This document shows, piece after piece, positions 23,246 through 33,480 of a stretch of DNA of 64,000 nucleotides (positions are counted from its first letter, which is position 1; each line of letters begins with the position of its first letter). The DNA is from Aquarana catesbeiana (Eukaryota; Chordata; Amphibia; Anura; Ranidae): the NCBI RefSeq assembly GCF_042186555.1, contig NC_133326.1, positions 98,824,144 to 98,888,143 of the forward strand, given 5' to 3'. The position numbers and the translations under genes were made by a program. The notes under the pieces are model-generated. The model was not told the origin of the DNA, did not search any database, and saw only the letters and a program-made list of their open reading frames with translations.

Positions 23246-23875
23246 CAGTTTCACATTATACGTTTTTAAATGGTGTGGTGTGCACTGTGGTAGAACTCTC
23301 CTTCTGGTCCCCTTAGTACTGAGCTGGAGCATCTATTATTGCCTATGGAGAATGATGCTGCTTTCACATTATATTCATTGCACATTGTGATAGGATTTGT
23401 GGTAGATACAGTATTTCTGTTTGTTTTCTTTCTGGCCCTTTTTACACTGGCTTTGAGCACTTGATATTATGAATGAGTACTGATGCTATTTCACATTGTA
23501 ATTTTCACATTGTAATTTATATATTGTTTTTTCGAACTGTGGGAAAGTTGTTATGTGAAAATATATTTGAATTTTTGTGAAACTGGTTATTTGGAATAGG
23601 AATAGTTCCAAATATGTTGTTTCTTGGAAAGGATGGGGGATGCCATTAAGCAGAATCCAATTTTTCACTTATTGAAATAATACCAATCTGCTATAATTTA
23701 TTTATTTGGAGGAGACACATATACCTGATACAGCGAAGTATCTACAAAGGTTTATTGATATTCAGTGTATAGGTTATTGTTATTCTTTATATTCACATGG
23801 TGCTAGCAAACTTAAAGACAGACAGGTACATTCAGAAACAGGTTGAAAGATAAAGAAAGAGAAAGATAAGGTTTT
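23246..23875. other. Unannotated sequence
   Basis: Nothing recognised apart from imperfect repetition of a block containing GAGxAxTGATGC...TTTCACATTxTA (near 23235, 23345 and 23480). Confidence 0.4.
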
Positions 23876-23890
23876 GAGAAATGTTCTCCC

Positions 23891-24596
23891 ATTATCCATT
23901 TTTGAATCAATCTGTACAAAAGATCCATTTGCTAAAGGTACAATTTCATCACTTTATAATCAATTATATGGAGTAGCAAATCTTAATAGACCCTCTTACG
24001 TTCAGAGGTGGGAGGAGGACCTGGGACGAACTTTAGAAGACACGGACTGGTCTAACATATGGCTCACATCTAAGTCATCTTCACCCAACATCTTAGCACT
24101 GGAGACAAATTATAAAGTCCTAACTCGCTGGTACCTTGTACCCGCTAGAGTGGCAAAATATTCACCTAATACCTCAGCTCTTTGTTTTCGAGGATGCCCA
24201 GAAATAGGCACATATTTACACATATGGTGGACGTGCCCAGTAATCCAAACCTTCTGGAAGGAAGTCTTTGTGATTGCATCTAAAATATTTAAAAAAATAA
24301 TACAACCAGATCCATATTTAACTTTACTTAATCTAAAACCGGAATGGTTAACACTCTCTCAATTCAAACTTATGATTCAACTAATAACGGCTGCAAAACA
24401 AACAGTGGCCAAGGCATGGAAATCTCCTACATTGGTACTAGCAGAAACAATTCACAGAATGAATAATACAATGTCCCATGCTAAGATGGTAGCCATCGAT
24501 CAAAATCAAATTCCAAAATTTGAAAAACTTTGGCATCCTTGGATAAAACAACAGTTCCTGTCAAACTTCAATGACTCTGTCCTGTTGCCATGGTAA
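23891..24596 (+). pseudogene. L1 ORF2 C-terminal fragment
   Basis: An open frame of 240 codons, the first five contributed by the target-site flank, reaches the natural end of ORF2. ORF2p is the endonuclease and reverse transcriptase of L1; only its C-terminal domain is present. The frame has ETNYKVLTRWYLVP (residues 77-90) followed by a Cys-rich motif with C104, C108, H116 and C121. That spacing, C-x3-C-x7-H-x4-C, is the C-terminal motif of L1 ORF2 proteins. The frame is intact to its stop, so the copy is fairly young, but the endonuclease and RT domains are absent. Any 5' start codon is fortuitous. Confidence 0.85.
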
Positions 24597-25025
24597 CAGA
24601 TTAAATGACTTACAGAGACACCCATTCTAAGGCTTCAAAGAGAACTAAAAAGAATAATAAACTGACGGGCGGGACAACCTTGTGGACCATACCTCTACCT
24701 TTCAACCCTTTTTCTTCTTTTTCTTTCCTTTTCTCCACCTTACGATTAAAGCTCATTATCAGAATTTATTTGACCTATATACACTCTACTTGTAAACAAT
24801 ATGTATAGTAGGTATAAATCATTTAAATACCTACAAAAGTAACTAAGGAAATGATATATATCTTTAATTTAGGTTTACGTAAACCCAATGTTTAATATTT
24901 GAAATTTCATTATATTTACCTATAGAAACCCTACTGTAAAACAATGAGCTTACTTTATAGATCCTTGTAAACTTACTTTATGTATCTTTATAACATTGTA
25001 TACTCAATAAACTTCTTTTGACAAG
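23891..25025 (+). mobile_element. 5'-truncated L1 retrotransposon with target-site duplication
   Basis: Flanked by an exact 15-bp direct repeat GAGAAATGTTCTCCC (23876-23890 and 25026-25040), the signature of target-primed reverse transcription. It contains the end of L1 ORF2 and a 3' UTR of about 430 bp that ends near an AATAAA (about 25005) without a long poly(A). The element starts inside ORF2, so it was truncated on insertion. Confidence 0.9.
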
Positions 25026-25030
25026 GAGAA

Positions 25031-25590
25031 ATGTTCTCCCTACAGTTCCAAAGTTTGTGTATCAAAAGGGCCCCCTCCCTTAGAGATAAATTTGTTAAAT
25101 CTTTTTTTGATCTCCCCAATCAACCTTCCTTCGTTTTGGAGAATCAAGTTGTTTTTTTTGAGTGTGGTAGGTATTATGCGTGTAGAGAAGGAGGTATTAA
25201 TTTTAGGAGGAGGAAGGAGTTTTTTATAGCAACCACCACCGGGAAGAAGTGTGCATTGAGAGATTTTGTCTCCTGCTTTACAGAAGGAGTAATATACATG
25301 CTCCAATGCCCATGCGGTTATCAAAATGTTGGACGTACATCTAGGCAGTTGTCTACATGCATGAGAAAACATGTATATAATATTAGGAAGAGGTTTTTGA
25401 AGTACAGTGTCTCTAAGCACTTTAAGATACATCATGATAGGGAACCGAAAGGATTACAATTTTGGGGTATAGAGAAGGTAAAGAAGCACTGGAGAGGGGG
25501 AAATTTTATTACACAGCTAAGCAGGAACGAATCCTGGTGGATTTATAATACAAAAGTTTTAACTCTGGTTTAAATATTGAATTTGATTTA
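25031..25590 (+). pseudogene. Penelope-like element, linker plus GIY-YIG endonuclease domain
   Basis: A 180-codon open frame has RAPSLRDKFVKS (residues 13-24), a Cys pair C45/C51, then GVIYMLQCPCG (86-96), NVGRTSRQL (99-107), SVSKHF (126-131), GIEKVKKHWRGG (146-157) and E167 before SWW. This order is that of the C-terminal part of Penelope-like elements: a linker, then a GIY-YIG nuclease that nicks DNA to prime reverse transcription. The YIG half-motif is altered (Asn replaces Tyr) while the conserved Arg and Glu remain. Just past the stop the next frame reads GLNIEFDLN, the usual family C-terminus, so a frameshift ended the frame early. The RT domain is missing because the L1 lies immediately upstream. 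The first codons overlap the L1 target duplication. Confidence 0.8.
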
Positions 25591-25594
25591 AACA

Positions 25595-25970
25595 GTTGTA
25601 TTAGCTATGTATTATATAGGTGTGGTTTTATTAATCTAGTTTTTGGAGTATGAAAGAGCTATGATTTTTTTATTTATCCCCATGTGCCTAGAGTTTATTA
25701 TAAGGTTTATTGTAGAATTATACAAATATTTATATATATTTAAAAAGTTATACATTTTAAATATGTTTTCATTTTTTTAATGGTATTTTAGGGTTTTGAT
25801 AAAAGTTGTGTTTATGTGCAGGATCCATTTATAATTAATTTATGGTCAATTTATTTTGTTTTTTACAGTAATTTTTCTCAGGTTGTGTTTACTTTATTGT
25901 GTTATTAGTTTATTGATTAGTGCTAAAAAGTTGATTATTTAACCACTCACCACAAAAAAAAACTGTAATA
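25595..25970. other. AT-rich, probable 3' tail of the Penelope-like element
   Basis: No motif seen; the extent of the element 3' UTR cannot be judged. Confidence 0.3.
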
Positions 25971-25972
25971 TA

Positions 25973-26664
25973 GTAATGCCGATTAATCCGTACCAGACTA
26001 ACGGGAAGAAAAAAGTGTGGAGGAGGCTTGGAACAGCTCGTGATCCAAAGCACACAAAGTAATCTGTAACATGGTGGAGGCAGCGTGATGACATGGGCAT
26101 GCTTGGCTTCCAGTGGCACTGGATCATTGATGTTTATTTGTTGATGTGACAGAAGATTAGATGGTACTTCACAGTACAGATGGACAATGATTCAAAACAC
26201 ACTGTAAAAGCAACCCAGGAGCTTTTGAAGGAAAAGAAGTGGCATATTCTACAATGGCCAAGTCAATCACCTGATCTCAACCCAAATGAGCATGCATTTC
26301 ACTTGCTGAAGGCAAAACTAAAGTCAGCAAGACCCACAAGCAAAGAGCAAATGAAGACAGCTGCAGTTAGAGCCTGGCAAAGCATCAGAAAGGAGGAAAC
26401 CCAGTCTTTGGTAATGTCCATGGGTTCCAGACTTCAGGCAGCCATTGCCAGTAAAGGCTTCTCAACAAAATATTAAAAATGAACATTTTATTTATGATTA
26501 TATTCATTTGTCCAATTACCTTTGAACCCCTGAAAATGGAGGGGGTGCTGTGTATAAAAATGGTTGCAGTTCCTAAAATGTGATTGTTTCATTTTAATTT
26601 TTTTTTGGTGGCATATAAAAATATGAAAATTGTGCCTGTGTCTAAATATATATGGACCTAACTG
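25973..26664 (+). mobile_element. Tc1-like transposon, 3' half
   Basis: Ends AAATATATATGGACCTAACTG just before TA (26665-26666), inverse of the common CAGTTAGGTCCATA Tc1 terminus. The 5' end is missing; homology begins within the transposase near the WTDE region. Confidence 0.85.
25985..26476 (+). pseudogene. Tc1-like transposase, C-terminal part
   Basis: Translation shows HGGGSVMTWACLASSGTG (about 26070-26125, with a stop before it) and then an open frame of 98 codons (26180-26476). That frame starts with MDNDSKHT, which holds the second catalytic Asp, and then WPSQSPDLNPNEHAFHLL with the final Glu of the DD34E triad. The Ile usually found in DLNPIEH is Asn here. The frame ends at a natural-looking C-terminus. 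The DNA-binding N-terminus is absent, so it is a dead fragment. This is a third Tc1 family, distinct from those at 3.5 and 11.9 kb. Confidence 0.85.
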
Positions 26665-26779
26665 TATACCATTGTTGCCATTTTTTAGTAGTTTTAAAAC
26701 ACATTATTTATGTGCACAAATTCTAAGTCACAATAGCATTGCAATATATACATTTGAATTATTGTTTGTACTGTGTTTG

Positions 26780-27036
26780 TGTTTTTTTTTTTGTTCAATG
26801 CGTTTTTATTGAAAAAAGATACTAGAAACATTACATCACTGGAACACATGTTCCATGTTACAACATGTTTAGCAAAGGAAAGGATATTCATAACATAAAA
26901 AAGCTTTAACATGTATACTAATAACACAATATGAAAGGAGAATAGAAGTATAGGAAAAAGGAAGAAAGGGGGGATTGGGAGGTGGGTGGGGATTAGGATT
27001 AGAATGGGGTATGAGATAAGGAGGGGGGGAGGGGGA
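26780..27036 (-). mobile_element. L1 3'-UTR fragment with 13-bp target-site duplication
   Basis: Flanked by exact TGTACTGTGTTTG at 26767-26779 and 27037-27049. On the minus strand it ends TTCAATAAAAACGCATTGAAC followed by an A-rich tail, a common L1 3' end in frogs. The rest is purine/pyrimidine-biased 3' UTR (CCTCCC words). Severely 5'-truncated, about 257 bp. Confidence 0.85.
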
Positions 27037-27049
27037 TGTACTGTGTTTG

Positions 27050-27660
27050 AGTGATACCGCAGGGGTATTAGCAGCTGTTTTTGGTTAGGATTTGTTTTAA
27101 TATTGTTGTAGCATGAGGGCATTTATATTTATAGTTTGTGTTTAACAATTTACTGTACATACCGTTCACTGTATTACATTATGTGTATAAGTAGTAATAT
27201 TTATCTCCACATCATATTCTATTGACGTGATGCAACTCCTTCCTAGTTTTTTTTTTTTTTTCAGATAATCAATGCAAGTTTCTTATTGTAGTAAGTGATA
27301 TTAACAATGGTAAAATGTCCAAAATGGATAGACATTTTCCTCCTGGGGTAGAGGCTCTAAATGCATACTACATTATCTAGGATATATTTAGCAGTCGGCT
27401 CTTCATAATATTGAATATATGGCTAAGGGACTTTCTGATAATTCTCCATTGGCAATACAATTTAATAGAATAGGGATATGTCTCTTCCTTGGGAATTAAA
27501 CATTTAGCAGTTAAAATTGTTCCTGGAGTCCATCTCTATTCATCATGATTAAGGGGTAATGCTACAATAAGGTACAACCAGAGGAAGCAAAAAAAAAAAT
27601 CAAAGGACAAGGATCTAAATTTATTGTAGACTCTAATGGGAACAAATTAGTTTCAAAAAG
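27050..27660. other. Unannotated sequence
   Basis: Nothing recognised. Confidence 0.4.
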
Positions 27661-28832
27661 TTAACCACTTGCTTACTGGGCACCTAAAACTCCCTCCTGC
27701 CCAGACCAATTTTCAGCTTTTAGCGCTGTCACTCTTTGAATGACAACACTGTACCCAAATGAAATTTTTATCATTTTTTCCCACAAATAGAGCTTTCTTT
27801 TGGTGGTATTTGATCACCTCTGGGGTTTTTATTTTTTGTTAAAAAAAAATTACAAAAGACCCAATTTAAAAAAAAAAAAAATACAAAACCATTTTATATT
27901 TTGTTAATAAATTTTGCAAACAGTTAATTTTTCTCCTTCATTGATATACGCTGATGAGGCTACACTGGTGTGCACTGATAGGCTGCACTGATGGGCACTG
28001 ATAGGCTGCACTTATGGGCACCAATAGGCTGCATTGATGGGCACTAAGGTGACACTGATGGACACTAATATGCGGCACTGGTGGGCACTAATATGCGGCA
28101 CTGGTGGGCACTGATGAGGTGGCACTGGTGGGCACTGATGAGGTGGCACTGATGGCTAGCCCTGAAGGGCACTGATAGGTGGCACTGAAGGGCACTAATA
28201 GGTGGCATTGATAGCTGGCACTGATGGGTGGCAGTGATGGGCACGGATGGGTGGCAGTGATGGGCACTGATCAGCACTGGTAGACAACACTGATAGGCAG
28301 CACTGCTAGGTGGCACTGATTGGCACCACTGGTGGGCATTGATAGGTGGCACTGATGTACTGGTGGGCACTGATTGGTGGGCACTGATTGGTGGGGACTG
28401 TGGGCACTGATTGGTGGGCACTGATTGGTGAGCACCGTGGGCACTGATTGGTGGGCACATATGAGGGGGCTTCGCTTCTCCCTGCCGGTGGACCGATGTC
28501 CCTTCAACAGAAGCTGGTGATCGGCTTTTTTTCTCCTGACGCTGTTAGCTTGAGAAGAAAAAAAAAAAGATTACCGATCCTCTGTTTACAACACGTGATC
28601 AGCTGTCATTAGCTGACAGCTGATCATGTGGTAAGATGTCGGGATCGACCCCTTACTCCTATTTGTGATCACCTGAGTCTCATTGACTTGGGTTATCACA
28701 GCGCGCATCACGCGCCCCCTGCAGGGGGCGTGGCCAGCCTGTAAAGGGGAGGATGTCTATTGACGCCCTCCCAGCAAAGCAGATCTGCGCTGTAGCCGTC
28801 ATTCAGCTATAGCGCGGATCTGAAGTAGTTAA
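27661..28832. repeat. TTAACCACTT-ended dispersed repeat, copy M3 (1.17 kb)
   Basis: Begins TTAACCACTTGCTTACTGGG and ends TGAAGTAGTTAA. It has the shared core at 27780-27818 and a long minisatellite. The right end (inverse CCGCGCTATAGCTGAA) matches the left end of M2, so M2 is in opposite orientation. Confidence 0.85.
27955..28457. repeat. Minisatellite of GGCACTGATGG-type units
   Basis: About 500 bp of degenerate units built from GGGCACTGAT(A/G/T)GG and GGTGGCACTGAT. M2 carries the same array at only about 100 bp, and M1 lacks a clear one. Confidence 0.9.
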
Positions 28833-28879
28833 ATTTGCACTTGGAAAGTGTTTATTTTCTTGTTCACATATTCGAACAT

Positions 28880-29165
28880 CATTCATCTCTCAGAGAAATC
28901 AACCTCCAAACACCAAGGAGAATTTCTAGCACATACTGGAGTCAATGAGATAGCCCCCTCCCCAGTAAAGCTTGCCCTTTGCTCTTGTTCTGACGACAAC
29001 TATAACAATTTGGATTTCCCCTTTACTTTATTTCAGGAGACAATGATCAGCAGGACAAACTGAAGGGGAGAATCCCACCCGCAGGAACACAGTAATAAAA
29101 ACTTGGCAAGAGACCTAACTCTTCCCTACTCTATCCAAAACTAAAAAAAGCTTGGGCATTATTTG
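28880..29165 (+). repeat. TCTATCCAAAACTAA dispersed repeat, copy 1
   Basis: Ends CCCTACTCTATCCAAAACTA followed by AAAAAAGCTTGGGCATT. The same end appears at 42.7, 48.3 and 57.8 kb, and inverted at 43.5 kb. Confidence 0.6.
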
Positions 29166-29840
29166 TACTTGAGGTAGCACACAAAGAGATATTTCCACAA
29201 AAAGATCATAATATGTAGGTAAAGGTTAAAAGAAACAAGACACAGCTATTATTTTTTTGTCCTGCCGAGGTTAAACTTTAAACAGTTTTGTAAAGTTTCC
29301 TACAATTTTCATTCTAACATATTTGTTATTAGAGCACCATTAGCATTTCCAGAATATCTGCCTTCTCTGCATGTCCTTTACTATACTGTCATGAAGGCCT
29401 GCAAATAGCTTTTCTCTGTCTCTTTCACCAAAACACTTTATTTGAGCATGGATGCAGCCTAAGCTTACTAAGTTCTGTATGAATTTTTCATTGTCAGTTT
29501 AAGAGATGATAATTTAGTAATGTAAAACATTTCATAAGTGTCCTACTTTTAAAAGCCATACACTAAAAGTATTTTGTGCAGGTTCTAAAGCTGTTTTCAA
29601 ACTATATTAAAATCATTTACTGTGTGTCAGGGTAAGCAATAAAATTATATTATGTTATTGTAAAACGTCTGTTTCTGCCCCCCTTGTTTTTATGGACATT
29701 CATATTCTAAGTGTTTTTCTGTCTCCAAGAGCATATATTAAGGGTAGTAAACATGTGCTAAACATTTGCAAACCAATACTGCAGTCTCTAATTTCCCAAC
29801 TCAATCATAGGTTCTGCAGTCTCTTAGTTTGTAGGCTTCA
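29166..29840. other. Unannotated AT-rich sequence
   Basis: Nothing recognised. Confidence 0.4.
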
Positions 29841-30590
29841 ATATTGAGTTGGTCCACCCTTTGCAGCTATAGCAGCTTCAACTCTTCTGGGAAGGCTGTC
29901 CACAAGGTTTATGAGTGTGTCTATGGGAATGTTTGACCATTCTTCCAGAAGCGCATTTGTGAGGTCAGGTGCTGATGTTGAACAAGAAAGCCTAGCTCAC
30001 AGTCTCCACTCTAATTCATCCCAAAGGTGTTCTACTGGGTTGAGGTCAGGACTCTGTGCAGGCCAGTCAAATTACTCCACCCCAAATTTGCTTATCCTTG
30101 TCTTTATGGACCTTGCTTTGTACATTGGTCCAAATCATTTGGTGGAGGGGGGTTATGGTGTGGGGTTGTTTTTCTCAGGTTGGTCTTGGCCCCTTAGTTC
30201 CAGTGAAGGGAATGCTTAAGGCGCCAGCATGCCAAGATATTTTGGACAATATAATGCTCTCAACTTTGTGGGAACAGTTTGGGGATGGTACCTTCCTGTT
30301 ATAACATGACTGTGCACCAGTGCACAAATCAAGGTCCATAAAAACATGGATGTGCAAGTTTGGGGTGGAGGAACTTGACTGGCCTGCACAGAGGCCTAAC
30401 CTCAACCCGAACATTTTTGGGATAAGTTAGAGCGAAGACTGCGAGCCAGGCCTTCTCGTCCAACAAATGCACTTTTGGTAGAATGGTCAAGCATTGTCAT
30501 AGACACACTCATAAACCTTGTGGACAGCCTTCCCAGAAGAGTTGAAGCTGTTATTATAGCTGCAAAGGGTGGGCCAACTCAATAATGAAC
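29841..30590 (+). mobile_element. Tc1-like element rearranged as a fold-back (inverted) duplication
   Basis: The left arm (29847-30117) is the imperfect reverse complement of the right arm (about 30330-30585); both represent the 3' half of a Tc1 transposase gene. Example: GTCCACAAGGTTTATGAGTG at left mirrors CACTCATAAACCTTGTGGAC at right. The strand switch lies near 30128-30134. From there the plus strand reads in transposase orientation, VMVWGCFSQVGLGPLVPVKG then HDCAPVHKS with the second catalytic Asp. The final NPIEHLWD box is damaged to NPNIFGIS by a short deletion. Transposase N-terminus and TIRs are absent. Confidence 0.85.
30134..30480 (+). pseudogene. Tc1-like transposase fragment, fourth family member
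   Basis: An open frame up to 30304 covers the GGxVMVWGCFS block and the following DILDNIMLSTLWEQFGDGTFL; a stop (TAA at 30302-30304) then interrupts before the CAPVHKS segment. The catalytic Glu box is lost. It lies in the loop and right arm of the fold-back structure. Inactive. Confidence 0.8.
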
Positions 30591-30602
30591 CCTAAGGACT
30601 AA

Positions 30603-31036
30603 TGCCCCACACACACGGTCGGATTTTCCGACGGAAAATGTGTGATAGGACCTTGTTGTCGGAAATTCCGACCGTGTGTAGGCTCCATCACACATTTTCC
30701 ATCGGATTTTCCGACACACAAAGTTTGAGAGCAGGATATAAAATTTTCCGACAACAAAATCCGTTGCCGGAAATTCCGATCGTGTGTACACAAATCCAAC
30801 GGACAAAGTGCAACGCATGTTCAGAATAAATAAAGAGATGAAAGCTATTGGCCACTGCCCCGTTTATAGCCCCGACATACGTGTTTTACGTCACCGCGTT
30901 CAGAACGATCGGATTTTCTGACAACTTTGTGTGACCGTGTGTATGCAAGACATGTTTGAGCCAACATCCATCGGAAAAAATCCTAGGATTTTGTTGTCGG
31001 AATGTCCAAACAAAGTCCGACCGTGTGTACGGGGCA
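30603..31036 (-). mobile_element. Harbinger-like MITE, copy 2 (434 bp)
   Basis: Termini TGCCCCACACACACGGTCGG and the inverse CCGTGTGTACGGGGCA; TAA on both sides (30600-30602 and 31037-31039). Same length as copy 1, inverted relative to it. It begins 12 bp after the Tc1 fold-back element. Confidence 0.85.
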
Positions 31037-31039
31037 TAA

Positions 31040-31475
31040 GACTGGAATGCCACTAAAGTTCATGTGTGTGTAAAGGCAGGTGTCCCAATATAAATTACTA
31101 CATATATAGTAATTTGGCCTTAGTATTTGTATGAATGTGAGTTAGGGACCTTAGATTGTAAGCTCCTTGAGGGCAGGGATTGATGTGAATGTACAATGTA
31201 TATGTAAAGTGCTTAGTCAATTGACAGCACAATATAAGTACCTGTAATAAATAAATATTGTGATCTATTTTATTCTGCATTCTTACTCTTACAAGTAAGT
31301 GACAGTAATTCATATATATATCATCTCATGAGCAGATGTATGAATAGTATCTTTTTATTCATTTGTAGGAATGATAGTTCCTACACTTGTCACTTACACT
31401 GCACCACCATCAGATCTTTCTGGGTTGCGCACAAGATCAGAGCCCCAGTAAGTACCCTCTCCTATTTAAAAAAAA
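31040..31475. other. Unannotated sequence
   Basis: 31140-31260 resembles a common frog repeat tail (TTAGATTGTAAGCTCCTTGA then GGGCAGGGA and AATAAATAAATA), not otherwise bounded. Confidence 0.4.
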
Positions 31476-31775
31476 ATTGTTTTGCTTTAAAAAAGGCCTG
31501 GATTCTTTCCTAAATGTACATAATATAACTGGATACTAACATTTATAGGTAAAGTTGATCCAAGGGATATTCAATTTCCTCTCGGGGGATCAGGAAGGAA
31601 TTTTCTCCCCTGCTGAAGCAAATTAGATCATGCTTTGCTGGGTTTTTTGCCTTCCTCTGGATCAACTGTGGGTATAGGATTGTGTATACAGGATTGTATA
31701 TTTTTACCCCCTTTTATTAGTTGAACTAGATGGACTTGTGTCTTTTTTCAACCAGACTAACTATGTAACTATTCT
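31476..31775 (+). mobile_element. CR1-like LINE, 3' end fragment
   Basis: Begins GCTTTAAAAAAGGCCTGGAT, the end of the LINE ORF2 (CFKKGL), and runs through the 3' UTR (TTTGCCTTCCTCTGGATCAA) to a tail GTCTTTTTTCAACCAGACTA followed by ACTATGTAACTA. The element at the window end carries the same ORF end and UTR start; the inverted tail is also seen at 38313. Heavily 5'-truncated. Confidence 0.8.
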
Positions 31776-32062
31776 ACTTACATAAATTTCTAGTCATTAG
31801 AGTAATATAACATCTACATACTACACATTTACATTTCAATATTACAGTTTTTGCTGCCATAGAAAGAATGGCAATGTGCAAGGATGCATGGCACCCAGGA
31901 TATATCACTTTTTTAAATATGTAAGGTTTTTTAAAGTGTAAAGTGATGGGAAGTAAAGTGAAATGAGGCTGTTTTTACTACTAATATCTAGTCCAACTAT
32001 TGAAAAGCTCTGTTATAGCAACTGTTTCAGGGACCAGCAGCAGATTTAGTTATCCTTTAAGG

Positions 32063-32215
32063 CAGGGGTAGGCAACCTCAGCCCTCCAGCTGCAGTGAAA
32101 CTACAATTCCCATGAGACATTGCAAGACCCAATCACAGGCATGACTCCTAGAGGCAGAGGCATGATGGGATTTGTAGTTTCACCACAGCTGGAGTGCCAA
32201 GGTTGCCTACCCCTG
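32063..32215. mobile_element. Palindromic hAT MITE (153 bp)
   Basis: Begins CAGGGGTAGGCAACCT and ends AGGTTGCCTACCCCTG, a perfect 16-bp inverse. It is flanked by an exact 8-bp duplication CTTTAAGG (32055-32062 and 32216-32223). Non-coding. Confidence 0.95.
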
Positions 32216-32223
32216 CTTTAAGG

Positions 32224-33475
32224 GAAGTTCCACTTGGGGGCATGCATTGTAGGGACACACCTTGCTAGTGCAAGCTGCACAGAACTGACCAGATCTGCAA
32301 ATGTGGCTATATTTGAACAAAGCCATGCATGTTTCTTTGTAAGTATGGTCTCTTTAGGGGTCTAGAAATCTCTATTGTATCATGAAAAGATGTTATTAAA
32401 GGGTGTGTAAATTAAAGAAGTTTCAAGGGTTCGATTTAAGGCATAATTAGTTCCTAGTCAAGGAGCATCCTTCATCACTTTTGTAACATTGGAGTACAAT
32501 GTATGTGAAAAGAGTAATCCAAAGCCTTAGTATGATAGCTCTATAGAAACTTGCTCCTTCTCTGACTTTCTCGGGTCTATTTTTAGCACATCAGTTGCTA
32601 TCTGAGACTTCAAAGAGGTTCTGTCCTTGCTTAGAGCCACCCCTGATGGCTGTGAGTGGTATCAAATATTAAAATACAATATTTCAAAATCAGATCAGAA
32701 AAAAATCACAAAAAATTAAATATAGTAGGCTATAGGATGTGGTTTCTTGTTCCCCTTTAAAAAACAGAGAGGGTCTCTAAACTGATCGTAAAATGAAAAC
32801 AGTGAATGTAGAACAGCTAGCACTTTTTGAAGTATATACTTAAGCTTGGAGGTAGTGAATTTGCAGCCAAAAAACCACAGAACATTTAGCTTGTCCTTAA
32901 GATTTAATGGGAAACTGAAGAAATGTTCTCTGAATACAAAAGCAGTGATGACAAGGCTTTCAAAAGTAGCTTCCAGTGCTTAGAAACATTAGCAGAGTTT
33001 ATGCAGGGCATATCAAAAACCCTCCAACCTCCCTTTTATCATTATTTTCATATTCCCAGCCAAATAGAGTAACACTGTTACATAGCTGTCTGCATTTTAA
33101 TGAGCAAATGAGTGCTTTAATAGAAACATTACATCCTGTCATACTTTAGACAGCTATTCAGAGGTCACATTTCCAAAACAGTTTTTTACATTTTTTTACA
33201 TTACTTGACTAAAAGCAACATTATGTTTCCATTATATAATTTTTTTTTTTTTCTATTGTATTTTTTTAACTTTCATCTTCCAAGGTTATGTATATAAATA
33301 CTGTGTAGTGCAAGCAAGCCTTGATTCAAGAATTGGCATTTTTTGCTCCTACGGTACTAAACCAATAAAAGTCCCACCACGAAAGGGTACGTTTTCATTA
33401 ACAAAAGCTATTATATATATATCCAAGGTTTTTAAAGCTAATAAAAAGTAAGGTAAAATCTTCCGTAAATGGGAA
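32224..33475. other. Unannotated sequence
   Basis: About 1.25 kb without recognised features; possibly single copy. Confidence 0.45.
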
Positions 33476-33480
33476 CAAAG

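Noticed and set aside
25040..25435. 131-codon open frame antisense to the Penelope-like fragment
   Set aside because: Shadow frame of the GIY-YIG coding region on the plus strand.
26694..27122. 142-codon minus-strand frame with Pro/Leu-rich stretch
   Set aside because: Covers an L1 3' UTR with its A-tail and flanks; low complexity, no domain.
27955..28457. Possible CRISPR-like array
   Set aside because: Units are short, contiguous and degenerate with no unique spacers; vertebrate minisatellite.
28065..28507. Open frames rich in His-Gln-Cys-Pro repeats on the minus strand
   Set aside because: Pure translation of the GGCACTGAT minisatellite; not a collagen-like or zinc-finger gene.
32425..32440. 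GGTTCGATT resembling a tRNA B box
   Set aside because: Final CC absent and no cloverleaf or A box at the right distance.
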